From contig JACPSF010000216.1 of the NCBI GenBank assembly GCA_016193385.1, positions 1-6,719 on the forward strand: a stretch of DNA of 6,719 nucleotides, given 5' to 3'. The DNA comes from Deltaproteobacteria bacterium. Its GTDB lineage: Bacteria > Desulfobacterota_B > Binatia > UBA9968. Numbering within the stretch: the stretch's first letter is position 1; each line of letters starts with the position of its first letter. The notes beneath the pieces were generated by a model, which saw only the letters and a program-made list of their open reading frames with translations, had not been told where the DNA came from and did not search any database. Both the position numbers and the translations under genes were made by a program. Positions 1 to 5,365 of the stretch are shown one piece after another.

Positions 1-141
1 AACGGGACCTCCCGGACCGCGTGGAGGGAAGCGAGGCGTCGGATTGTGGAACCGTTGTTGGGAAAGACGGCGAATGCATCGAAATTCGAGTACCGTGTTA
101 ACGAAACAGCAACGGGTAGCGCCAGCGAGTCCATGATCTGA

Positions 142-176
142 GGAACCGTATGCATCAAACATGCACGTACGGGTCT
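142..176 (+). ncRNA. Group II intron domain V
   Basis: The 35-nt hairpin has the domain V layout: a nine-position lower helix (142-150 with 168-176), a two-nucleotide bulge (C166, G167) on the 3' side only, then a five-base-pair upper helix (151-155 with 161-165) capped by a CAAAC loop. The start reads GGAACCGTATGC and the end GCACGTACGGGTCT, close to known domain V sequences. The usual catalytic-triad AGC appears here as AAC (144-146), and A145 faces G173, so a position that is normally a G-U pair is A·G. This domain coordinates the catalytic metal ions in splicing and retrotransposition. Whether this variant is active cannot be told from sequence. Confidence 0.75.
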
Positions 177-211
177 GTGGGAGCCCCGGGAGGATAACCG
201 CCCGGGGCCAC
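177..211 (+). ncRNA. Group II intron domain VI-like hairpin
   Basis: Directly after domain V, a GC-rich helix forms between CCCCGGG (184-190) and CCCGGGG (201-207), with a possible basal GTGG/CCAC extension (177-180 with 208-211) across a three-base bulge. Domain VI normally carries the branch-point adenosine a few bases before the 3' splice site. A210 lies in the expected region, but in this fold it could be paired, so the branch point is not assigned. The position and the short distance to domain V are the main support. Confidence 0.55.
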
Positions 212-266
212 CTGGCCATTCTACTTTGTTGCGTAAGCGAGGCGGCTTAGTCCGGCTATGAGCCGT

Positions 267-359
267 CCAGCGCCGACGGTACTGCACGGTCCCCGCCAGA
301 TTTACAATTCAAAAGGCCCGATCCGCCACGGTGATAGGCGGACGGGCCTTTTGAATTGT
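267..359 (+). repeat. 5S-rRNA-like repeat, copy A (internally deleted) with terminator
   Basis: The head CCAGCGCCGACGGTACTG (267-284) matches the conserved 3' half of bacterial 5S rRNA (AGCGCCGATGGTA) with one change. It runs through CGGTC straight into CCGCCAGATTT (about 293-303), which corresponds to the 5S terminal strand and its first bases downstream. The middle insert found in the other copies is missing. A long hairpin follows. This is the smallest and cleanest copy: a 5S-like stub joined to an rrn-type terminator. It lies about 50 bp after the group II intron end and about 160 bp before the metallopeptidase gene. The upstream half of 5S rRNA is absent, so it is not a functional 5S gene. 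Confidence 0.7.
304..359. terminator. Near-perfect 23-bp hairpin, bidirectional terminator type
   Basis: The left arm at 304-327 pairs with the right arm at 337-359 over 23 base pairs with one bulged A (A321). The loop is the nine bases ACGGTGATA. The outer stem is AT-rich with four A on the left and four T on the right around GGCCCG/CGGGCC, so transcription from either side would give a GC stem followed by U-rich RNA. It is the intact form of the decayed hairpins in copies B and D. It would isolate the metallopeptidase gene from transcription out of the intron. Confidence 0.75.
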
Positions 360-405
360 CCTTTCCTCTCTTATCCTTTGACCGGTCACCAGCACGATCT
401 CTCGC

Positions 406-435
406 TTGACACCTCAAGTCAATTTCGAGTAATTT
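406..435 (+). promoter_or_regulatory. Candidate promoter for the metallopeptidase gene
   Basis: A consensus TTGACA stands at 406-411. The best -10 candidate at an 18-bp spacing is TAATTT (430-435), which is poor. It lies between the copy A hairpin and the gene start, leaving a leader of about 75 nt. The perfect -35 is the main argument; the weak -10 keeps this tentative. Confidence 0.35.
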
Positions 436-517
436 CAGCCCGTTTATTGAAGCAATAAAGGATTATTTAAAGGAGTGAGGGGATTGGAAAGAACCTACCA
501 TAGACAAGGAAGTACTC

Positions 518-1450
518 ATGGCTAGCATCAATTTTATCCCCAATGACTCGTTCGCCGCTGCCGCGCCCTCGCGAAGGATGCGTCCGCCTAGATATCCAGC
601 GGGCAATGCGGCCAGCTTTCGGGTGCAGCCATCGGCCCCGGCGGGTCTCTACGCGCGACATACCTCGGAGTTCGACTTCTGGCAGACTCAGACGGCTCTC
701 ATCCTCGGGCTCCGCCGCTGGCGGGAACTCGACGGGGTGTACCTACCGCGCTGGTTTGGAAACCAGGCGCTGCTGCCGGCGTTGACCAACGCTGGTGATG
801 GCCTGAACGCGTTCTACCACCGAAACAGCCTGCAGTTCTTCTCGCACACATTTGGGGGACAGACGGTTCACTCGTGCGAGAGCGTTGATGTCGCAGTCCA
901 CGAAGAAGGCCATGCGTTCCTTGATGCAATCCGCCCCGATTTCTTTGACGTGCCGTACATCGAAGCAGGCGCCCTGCACGAAGCTTTCGGCGATTGCTTT
1001 GCTCTCTTAGTCGCTCTCGATGACGGGAGGATCCGCCGAAAAGCTCTTCAGGCTTCCCCGGACCTCAGCTCGCACCAGTTCGTGGAAAGCCTGGCGGAGG
1101 AGTTGGCCGACGCGATCCGCCGAGAGTTCGGCGCGCAATCGGTGGAGCCCGGCGCGCTCCGACGGGCCCTGAACACTTTTCGGTGGGCCGATCCCACCAC
1201 GTTGCCTTCCAGCGCTCCCGTCTCCCAGCTTTCCCGTGAGGTGCACAGCTTCTCGCGCGTGTTCATCGGGTGCTTCTACGATGCCATCCGAAACATCTTC
1301 GCGGCGGGGCCCCGCACCTCGGCTGGGCTGGATCGGGCGGCCACCACGACCGGCCGTCTGTTGCTCTCGGCGCTGCGAACTGTGCCAGCGACTCCGCGCC
1401 TGTTCGAGGGAGTCGGTCGCCGTATGGTGCAGGCGGACATCTCGCTGTGA
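518..1450 (+). CDS. Short thermolysin-like (M4-type) zinc metallopeptidase
   Basis: This 310-residue protein is likely a zinc-dependent endopeptidase of the thermolysin (gluzincin) type; its substrate is unknown. The zinc site is HEEGH (residues 128-132), with the third ligand in HEAFGD (E155, D159), equivalent to HELTH and NEAISD in thermolysin. Before it, LNAFYHRNSLQFF (96-108) resembles the NAFW segment preceding the M4 active site. After it, VHSFSRVF (242-249) matches the thermolysin VHINSG segment, making H243 the likely transition-state histidine. The ligand spacing (H132 to E155) is three residues longer than in thermolysin. No signal peptide or propeptide is seen; the first 45 residues are Ala/Pro/Arg-rich and probably disordered, so a cytoplasmic location or non-classical export is inferred. 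The ATG is supported by AAGGAAG (506-512) at normal spacing. The gene stands alone between two repeats. The fold is fairly sure, the role is not. Confidence 0.82.
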   Translation: MASINFIPNDSFAAAAPSRRMRPPRYPAGNAASFRVQPSAPAGLYARHTSEFDFWQTQTALILGLRRWRELDGVYLPRWFGNQALLPALTNAGDGLNAFYHRNSLQFFSHTFGGQTVHSCESVDVAVHEEGHAFLDAIRPDFFDVPYIEAGALHEAFGDCFALLVALDDGRIRRKALQASPDLSSHQFVESLAEELADAIRREFGAQSVEPGALRRALNTFRWADPTTLPSSAPVSQLSREVHSFSRVFIGCFYDAIRNIFAAGPRTSAGLDRAATTTGRLLLSALRTVPATPRLFEGVGRRMVQADISL

Positions 1451-1645
1451 GAGAAGGGTCTCCAGTTCATCTAGCTGCGCGTCGAGCACTTCCATGTTTC
1501 TAGATACCTCCATTGCGTGTGTATTCTACCCCTTACCTTCGCGCCATGGGGTTGGTCAAGTCAATGCCGGATTTCCGTCAGACTCAGGGTTAGGTCTTGC
1601 ACCGCAGCATCTCCATTGCTGATCTGCCTAAGCTAGCTAAGCCCT
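1451..1645. other. Intergenic stretch after the metallopeptidase gene
   Basis: No plus-strand gene is seen here. On the minus strand there is a start-like arrangement: TAGAAT (1523-1528), GGAGG (1507-1511) and an ATG at 1493-1495. It opens a frame beginning MEVLDAQLDELETLLSQRD, which then runs antisense into the metallopeptidase gene. This is probably a gene remnant or chance; the rest of the stretch shows no clear signal up to repeat copy B. Confidence 0.3.
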
Positions 1646-1805
1646 CCGGCGCCGATGGACCTATGCGGTCGCCTTCATCTTCGCGAGGCTCGGAATCGTT
1701 CGACTGAGGCTCACTCGAAGCCTGGGCTTGTCTTTCGGCTCGCTCAGGACCCTGAGTCTACCGAAAGGGTCGAACCACAGTGATAGGGGAACGGCCTTTT
1801 TGTTT
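1646..1805 (+). repeat. 5S-rRNA-like repeat, copy B
   Basis: Bases 1649-1707 match copy D (5022-5080) over 59 nt with two mismatches. The segment starts with the 5S-like GCGCCGATGG and continues through CGGTCGCC into the non-5S insert CGCGAGGCTCGGAATC. The insert then carries a TTCGACTGAGGCTCACTCGA module and an imperfect inverted repeat (CTTTCGG and CTCAGG arms, about 1732-1768). The 5S tail seen in D and E is missing, but the loop sequence CAGTGATAGG and the T-rich end of the terminator remain. It lies between the convergent metallopeptidase and vapC genes. Confidence 0.65.
1764..1801. terminator. Rebuilt terminator hairpin between convergent genes
   Basis: AAAGGGTCG (1764-1772) can pair with CGGCCTTTT (1792-1800) over nine positions, two of them G·T, followed by further T bases. 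The right side and the loop derive from the repeat's own terminator, while the left arm belongs to the inserted TTCGAC module. It could stop plus-strand transcription from the metallopeptidase gene, and more weakly minus-strand transcription leaving vapC. Confidence 0.45.
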
Positions 1806-1847
1806 GGATATTCGAAAGAAGGAGATGAGCCGCGGTCGTCTCAAGAA

Positions 1848-2210
1848 TCAAAGCGCGAGAGGGACGCGCTTCGAGCGCTGGATTCGCCGATCCCGCGTCA
1901 CCAGCGGTATCCTGTGTACGATGCTCGTGGCGCCGATGATCCCATCTGCAGGATCACCCTTGAAGTCGAGACTGCGGATTGCGCGACAAACGTCGAGTGT
2001 GAGCGGCCACGTCTGGATCCGAGCCAGAGTTCGTATTAACTCCGGGTGGTCCAGATCGAGTTCGATGCGCCCCAACTCGGAAAGCTTGCTGATCTCCCAG
2101 AGAACGATCGCGGAAATACTCCATGCGTTGCTCGAAAGCAGCGAGGCTTCGCGCCTGGTCAAATCGCCCGTCAACGCGTATAGCAGGATGTGGGTATCAA
2201 GATTCAGCAT
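1848..2210 (-). CDS. vapC: PIN-domain ribonuclease toxin, VapC family
   Basis: The 120-residue protein is a VapC-type toxin, a Mg-dependent ribonuclease that in this family typically cleaves tRNA or rRNA when the partner antitoxin is lost. The PIN acidic residues are visible: D5 in the N-terminal LDTH motif, E39 in VLWEIS, D86 and D89 in GDPADG, and D107 in TRD. The family often has Arg after the second D of the DPxD motif; here it is G90. The length is normal for a small single-domain PIN toxin. The start codon lies inside the antitoxin gene, which overlaps it by 14 bp, so translational coupling is likely. Upstream AAAGTGGG gives only a weak ribosome site. Family assignment is sound; the RNA target is unknown. 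Confidence 0.9.
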   Translation of the reverse strand: MLNLDTHILLYALTGDLTRREASLLSSNAWSISAIVLWEISKLSELGRIELDLDHPELIRTLARIQTWPLTLDVCRAIRSLDFKGDPADGIIGATSIVHRIPLVTRDRRIQRSKRVPLAL

Positions 2211-2415
2211 CCCACTTTACGCCGCTCGATAAGATGTTCCCCTTGATTTTGATCTTACCCTTAAAGCTTCCGATTAGCTTTGCGGTGTCGGTATGAATTG
2301 GAACGAGCTTGGCAACCGGCTTACCATGTTTTGTGATGATAATGCCATCGGGGCCGACCTGATCCAGCAGGGCTAAGCATTGCTCCTTGAATTGGGCGGC
2401 AGGGACAGTCTTCAT
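2197..2415 (-). CDS. Phd/YefM-type antitoxin partner of VapC
   Basis: The 72-residue protein is the antitoxin that should bind and block the downstream PIN toxin and repress its own promoter. The N-terminal half (about 1-42) has the Phd/YefM DNA-binding pattern: MKTVPAAQFKEQCLALLDQV, then IITKHGKPVAKLVPI, typical of prevent-host-death antitoxins. The C-terminal part (about 45-72), with GSFKGKIKIKGNIL and a Trp near the end, resembles the toxin-clamping tail of Phd-like VapB proteins. It is the first gene of the pair. No Shine-Dalgarno sequence precedes the ATG (the bases before it read TTCTTTTCC), and a -10-like box is very close, so leaderless translation is possible. It is more AT-rich than its neighbours, as is common in mobile toxin-antitoxin modules. 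Confidence 0.88.
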   Translation of the reverse strand: MKTVPAAQFKEQCLALLDQVGPDGIIITKHGKPVAKLVPIHTDTAKLIGSFKGKIKIKGNILSSGVKWDAES

Positions 2416-2425
2416 GGAAAAGAAC

Positions 2426-2452
2426 TATATAATAAACCGGAAAACTTGTCTA
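2426..2452 (-). promoter_or_regulatory. Candidate vapBC promoter, close to the start codon
   Basis: On the minus strand TAGACA (2447-2452) precedes TATATA (2426-2431) at a short 15-bp spacing, in an AT-rich stretch; TATTAT (2429-2434) overlaps it. Either -10 would start transcription only a few bases before the antitoxin ATG at 2415. This matches the lack of a ribosome binding site. Autoregulation through this region is expected from the family; no clear palindromic operator is visible. Confidence 0.35.
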
Positions 2453-2495
2453 GTCATAAAAAGTGGACATTTTACGAACTCGGTCCTTAAGCCCA

Positions 2496-2601
2496 CCAGC
2501 GCCGATGGACCTGTACGGTCGCCTTTATCCTCGCCCGGCTCGGAATCTCAGATTCCAGATTTGAAGTCCCGAAGGCCTGAGGATACAAGACTACGCTGCC
2601 A
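2496..2601 (+). repeat. 5S-rRNA-like repeat, copy C (no terminator)
   Basis: The head CCAGCGCCGATGGACC (2496-2511) is followed by TACGGTCGCC and the insert GGCTCGGAATC (2539-2549), as in B and D. The TTCGAC module is absent; instead GGAATCTCAGATTCC (2542-2556) forms a 7-bp inverted repeat, followed by CAGATTTGAAGTCCCGAAGG, which parallels the D insert. The end GAGGATACAAGACTACGCTGCC (2579-2600) looks like a decayed 5S tail. No GGCCC/GGGCC hairpin follows, and the kbl stop codon is about 20 bp further on. The element lies antisense between kbl and the antitoxin gene. Confidence 0.6.
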
Positions 2602-2618
2602 CGCGCTCCGATACTCCT

Positions 2619-3803
2619 CTAAACACCGAGCTCCCGCTTGACCTCCGCAAATGCAGCTATGGCGAATTCCAGGTCGTCGCGGCTGTGGACGGCGGAGAGC
2701 TGCACGCGGATGCGCGCTTGACCCTTGGGCACGACCGGGTATGAGAAGCCGATCACGTAAATCCCCTTTTCCAACAGCCGTTCTGACATTTTTTGGGCCA
2801 GCAGCTCGTCGCCGAGCATGATGGGCACGATGGGGTGCTCGCCCGGCGGTATGTTGAATCCCCGTTCAGTCATGCCCTGCCGGAAAAGGCGGGTGTTCTG
2901 CGTGAGGCGATCGCGCAGCTTGGTGGACTCGGAGAGGATCTCCAGCGCCTTTAGAGATGCGCCGACGATCATCGGGGCGACGGTATTGGAGAACAGGTAG
3001 GGGCGCGAGCGTTGGCGTAGCATCTCGACGATCTCCCTCCTCCCGCTCGCGAATCCGCCGCTGGCTCCACCGAGCGCCTTTCCCAATGTCCCCGTGAGGA
3101 TATCGATGCGGCCCATGACCTTGCGATACTCGTGGGTGCCTCGTCCCCGCTCTCCCAGAACACCCACCGCGTGGGAGTCATCGACCATCACCAGGGCGCC
3201 ATGACGGTCCGCAAGATTGCAGATAGCCGGTAGGTTGGAGATGGTGCCATCCATGGAAAAGACCCCGTCGGTAACGACGAGGCGGAATCTCGCCTGGCGG
3301 GCTTCGCGGAGCTTGGCCTCAAGGTCCGCCATGTCATTGGCGGCGTAGCGGAACCTCTGCGCTTTGCAGAGGCGGATCCCGTCGATGATGCTGGCGTGAT
3401 TCAACTGATCGCTGATGACCGCGTCTTCCTCTTCCAGCAAGCTCTCGAACAGGCCGCCGTTGGCGTCGAAGCAGGAGGAGTAGAGGATCGTCTCTTCGGT
3501 GCCGAGAAAGCCGCTCAGGGCCCGCTCCAGCTCCTTGTGGATCTCTTGGGTGCCGCAGATAAAGCGGACAGAAGAGAGGCCATATCCCCACCTGTCCAGC
3601 GCCTCGTGGGCCGCCTTAACGACAGCCGGGTGATTGGCCAAGCCGAGGTAGTTGTTGGCGCACAAGTTGAGGACTTGCTGGCTCCGGCTCACCTCGATGC
3701 GCGCCTGCTGCGGACTTGTGAGGATTCGCTCCGCCTTGTAAAGGCCGCTCCTTCGGATCTCCGCAAGCTGCTGTTGCAGGTGCTCTTTCATGGAATCATA
3801 CAT
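2619..3803 (-). CDS. kbl: 2-amino-3-ketobutyrate CoA ligase (glycine C-acetyltransferase)
   Basis: This cytoplasmic PLP enzyme of the alpha-oxoamine synthase family cleaves 2-amino-3-ketobutyrate with CoA to glycine and acetyl-CoA, the second step of threonine breakdown. At 394 residues it is about the size of E. coli Kbl (398). The PLP lysine is K242 in [14 protein letters not shown]208 and H211 lie in VDDSHAVG, and NHASIIDG holds H136; these fall two residues before the E. coli positions. The C-terminal domain ends with the conserved [11 protein letters not shown] segment. The start at 3803 is chosen because GAGGA, overlapping the tdh stop codon (TGAGGA), lies seven bases before it; a second ATG four codons in is less well placed. 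It follows tdh by 10 bp, so the two are surely cotranscribed. The family also includes KBL-like synthases, but the tdh neighbour makes this assignment firm. Confidence 0.95.
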   Translation of the reverse strand: MYDSMKEHLQQQLAEIRRSGLYKAERILTSPQQARIEVSRSQQVLNLCANNYLGLANHPAVVKAAHEALDRWGYGLSSVRFICGTQEIHKELERALSGFLGTEETILYSSCFDANGGLFESLLEEEDAVISDQLNHASIIDGIRLCKAQRFRYAANDMADLEAKLREARQARFRLVVTDGVFSMDGTISNLPAICNLADRHGALVMVDDSHAVGVLGERGRGTHEYRKVMGRIDILTGTLGKALGGASGGFASGRREIVEMLRQRSRPYLFSNTVAPMIVGASLKALEILSESTKLRDRLTQNTRLFRQGMTERGFNIPPGEHPIVPIMLGDELLAQKMSERLLEKGIYVIGFSYPVVPKGQARIRVQLSAVHSRDDLEFAIAAFAEVKRELGV

Positions 3804-3813
3804 GGATGGGTCC

Positions 3814-4857
3814 TCATTCGGCGTCGGACCAATGGAGGATGACCTTGCCGCATTGCCCTGACTGGATCACCTCAAAGGCCTTTTCATATTCGCTGTAGCG
3901 GAAATGGTGGGTAATGACCGGACTGAAGTCGACGCCGCTCTGGATCAAAACCGTCGCCTTGTACCAGCTCTCGTACATCTCCCGGCCGTAGATCCCTCTG
4001 ATCGTGAGTCCATTGAAGATCACCTTGTTCCAGTCGATCGCAATCTCTTCCTCGGGAATGCCCAGAAGGGCGATCTTTCCTCCGTGGCACATGTTGTCTA
4101 GCATCTCTCTCAGCGCCTTTGGGTGCCCCGCCATTTCCAGTCCCACGTCGAAGCCTTCCTTCATGCCGAGTGTCCGTTGCGCCTGCACGATGGTTTCGCT
4201 CCGGACATCGAGAGCCTGCGTCACCCCTAGTTTTCGGGCCAGCTCCAGCCGGTAGGGGATAACGTCGGTGATTACCACATAGCGGGCCCCGGCGTGTCTC
4301 GTAATCGCCGCGGCCATGAGACCGATGGGCCCTGCGCCGGTGATCAAGACGTCCTCGCCCAGCACGTCGAAGGAAAGCGCGGTGTGCACCGCGTTGCCCA
4401 AAGGGTCGAAGATGGCCTGAACGTCACGCGGGATCGAAGGGTCGTGGTGCCAGACGTTCGTCACGGGAATCGCAATGTACTGGGCAAAGGAGCCCTGTCG
4501 AGCGATGCCGACGCCGTGAGTGTCGGCGCACAGGTGCCTTCTTCCGGCCAAACAGTTGCGGCAGCGGCCGCAGACGACGTGCCCCTCGCCGCTCACCACA
4601 TCTCCCGGCTTGAAATCTTTCACGTTGCTCCCGACAATCTCGATGGTGCCGACGAACTCGTGGCCGATCACCAGCGGCAGGTGCATGGTTCTCTGGGCCC
4701 AGTCATTCCAGAGGTAGATATGGAGGTCGGTGCCGCAGACGCCGGTCCGGTCGACCTTGATCAATACGTCGTTGATCCCGATTTCGGGAACCGGCACCTG
4801 CTCCAGCCATAACCCCGGTTCGGCCTTTTTTTTCACCAGCGCTGTCATCGACACCAT
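3814..4857 (-). CDS. tdh: L-threonine 3-dehydrogenase
   Basis: The zinc-dependent medium-chain dehydrogenase oxidises L-threonine to 2-amino-3-ketobutyrate with NAD+, feeding the next gene. At 347 residues it matches E. coli Tdh (341) with a six-residue excess; active-site numbering is shifted by three. Catalytic zinc residues are C41 (GVCGTDLH), H66 and E67 (GHEFVG). C96, C99, C102 and C110 bind the structural zinc, and H93 in EGHVVC is present. The Rossmann motif is GAGPIG (174-179), with D198 at the end of the second strand (VITD) giving NAD preference. GGAGG six bases before the ATG at 4857 supports this start. The order tdh-kbl is the reverse of E. coli kbl-tdh. An A8 run encodes K9-K11 near the start. 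No convincing promoter is visible in the 150 bp upstream. Confidence 0.96.
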   Translation of the reverse strand: MVSMTALVKKKAEPGLWLEQVPVPEIGINDVLIKVDRTGVCGTDLHIYLWNDWAQRTMHLPLVIGHEFVGTIEIVGSNVKDFKPGDVVSGEGHVVCGRCRNCLAGRRHLCADTHGVGIARQGSFAQYIAIPVTNVWHHDPSIPRDVQAIFDPLGNAVHTALSFDVLGEDVLITGAGPIGLMAAAITRHAGARYVVITDVIPYRLELARKLGVTQALDVRSETIVQAQRTLGMKEGFDVGLEMAGHPKALREMLDNMCHGGKIALLGIPEEEIAIDWNKVIFNGLTIRGIYGREMYESWYKATVLIQSGVDFSPVITHHFRYSEYEKAFEVIQSGQCGKVILHWSDAE

Positions 4858-5018
4858 ATCTCTCCTCCACCGGCCCGGAGACAGGGCGAAGCCCTTGCTC
4901 TTCCGCCGATTCTGTCATTTTTGGCTCATAGGGTAAAGGCACTTGGTTCGGCCGGAGCCATGACGAAAGGGGACCAGTGAACTTGAGCCCATCATTAATT
5001 TGCCCTAACGTAAATGTC
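4858..5018. other. tdh upstream region
   Basis: Apart from the tdh ribosome site (GGAGG, minus strand, about 4864-4868), nothing firm is seen. Minus-strand -35 and -10 boxes are not convincing, and no riboswitch-like fold was recognised. The stretch must hold the tdh-kbl promoter unless transcription reads through from lpxD across repeat copy D. Confidence 0.3.
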
Positions 5019-5096
5019 CCAGCGCCGATGGTACTATGCGGTCGCCTTCATCTTCGCGAGGCTCGGAATCGTTCGACTGAGCTCACGACAGGTCTC

Positions 5097-5137
5097 AAAT
5101 GGCAGATCTCAGATTGCAGATTTGAAATTTGCCATCT
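5097..5137. repeat. Inverted repeat within copy D insert
   Basis: AAATGGCAGAT (5097-5107) can pair with ATTTGCCATCT (5127-5137) over 11 positions with one mismatch and one G·T, around a 19-base loop. The loop carries the repeated words CAGATT and GCAGATTT. The left part (5093-5121) recurs in copy E in reverse orientation as an exact 29-nt match, which marks it as a separately moving module. Confidence 0.6.
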
Positions 5138-5184
5138 GAAATCCCGAAGGGCCTAGAGTAGGGCACTGCCGGATTTAAAAATTC

Positions 5185-5225
5185 AAAAGGCCCGATCCGC
5201 CGCAGTGATAGGCGGACGACTCTTT
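5185..5225 (+). terminator. Partly decayed terminator hairpin of copy D
   Basis: The left arm AAAAGGCCCGATCCGCC (5185-5201) is identical to that of copy A, with the near-identical loop GCAGTGATA. The right arm keeps GGCGGACG but then reads ACTCTTTG where copy A has GGCCTTTTG, so the lower stem is broken. About seven pairs remain, and function is doubtful. In the minus direction it would follow lpxD. Confidence 0.5.
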
Positions 5226-5365
5226 GTTCCTGGGCGTGAACGGTCCTGGTCAGCAGGAAACTGATTGCGTAGAATTAACATAGAGGCTAGGGAACGACAC
5301 AGGTCGAGGCGATTTCAAGGGGTTTCGTTACGCGTCTTAGCGAGCGGGTCAGAGCGAACCAAGTG
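5226..5365. other. Spacer between copy D and lpxD
   Basis: About 140 bases follow the lpxD stop on its downstream side. No gene, promoter or strong hairpin was recognised, and the sequence does not resemble the 5S-like element. Confidence 0.4.

Larger units (their letters stand above)
1..217 (+). mobile_element. 3' end of a group II intron (partial, left end off window)
   Basis: This stretch is read as intron RNA because it ends in a domain V hairpin followed directly by a domain VI-like hairpin, the order found at the 3' end of bacterial group II introns. Upstream (1-141) no reverse transcriptase or maturase sequence is recognisable in any plus-strand frame; one frame is open from base 1 to a TGA at 139-141, but the peptide has no RT, X-domain or HNH character. 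The upstream part may therefore be structured RNA (domains I-IV) or the distal stem of domain IV after an ORF that lies off the window. The exact 3' splice junction is uncertain and is placed near 214-217. The group II assignment rests on domain V and is fairly firm; the class and the status of the missing part are unknown. Confidence 0.72.
5019..5225 (+). repeat. 5S-rRNA-like repeat, copy D (most complete)
   Basis: This copy has every part. The head CCAGCGCCGATGGTACTATG (5019-5038) contains AGCGCCGATGGTA, identical to the E. coli 5S 3' half. The insert holds GGCTCGGAATC (5060-5070), a TTCGACTGAGCTCACGACAGG module (5072-5092) and a hairpin module (5093-5141). The tail AGAGTAGGGCACTGCCGG (5155-5172) matches the 5S end AGAGTAGGGAACTGCCAGG with two or three differences. 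A rrn-like terminator hairpin follows. In 5S terms the insert sits between the helix IV/V strand and the terminal helix I strand, so the element could not fold as 5S rRNA. It lies between lpxD and tdh, antisense to both. Confidence 0.75.

Noticed and set aside
1..141. C-terminus of an intron-encoded reverse transcriptase
   Set aside because: One frame is open to a TGA at 139, but the peptide shows no RT, maturase or HNH motif, so it is left as RNA of unknown domain.
267..300. A true 5S rRNA gene
   Set aside because: Only the 3'-half words are present, with nothing like the 5' half upstream, and in the other copies an insert splits the molecule; it cannot fold as 5S rRNA.
1007..1495. A full minus-strand gene opposite the metallopeptidase
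   Set aside because: Beyond the first 20 residues the translation is Arg/Gly/Ser-rich and mirrors the high-GC codon pattern of the opposite gene, which has clear zinc-site motifs.
1780..2232. Plus-strand frame over the toxin-antitoxin region
   Set aside because: It is the shadow of vapC, whose PIN residues are all on the minus strand.
4294..4812. Plus-strand frame of 172 codons inside tdh
   Set aside because: It lies entirely antisense to tdh, with no ribosome site or family resemblance.
5093..5141. CRISPR-like repeat array of CAGATT words
   Set aside because: The repeated words are short, irregular and palindromic with no equal spacers, and they belong to the insert of the 5S-like element.
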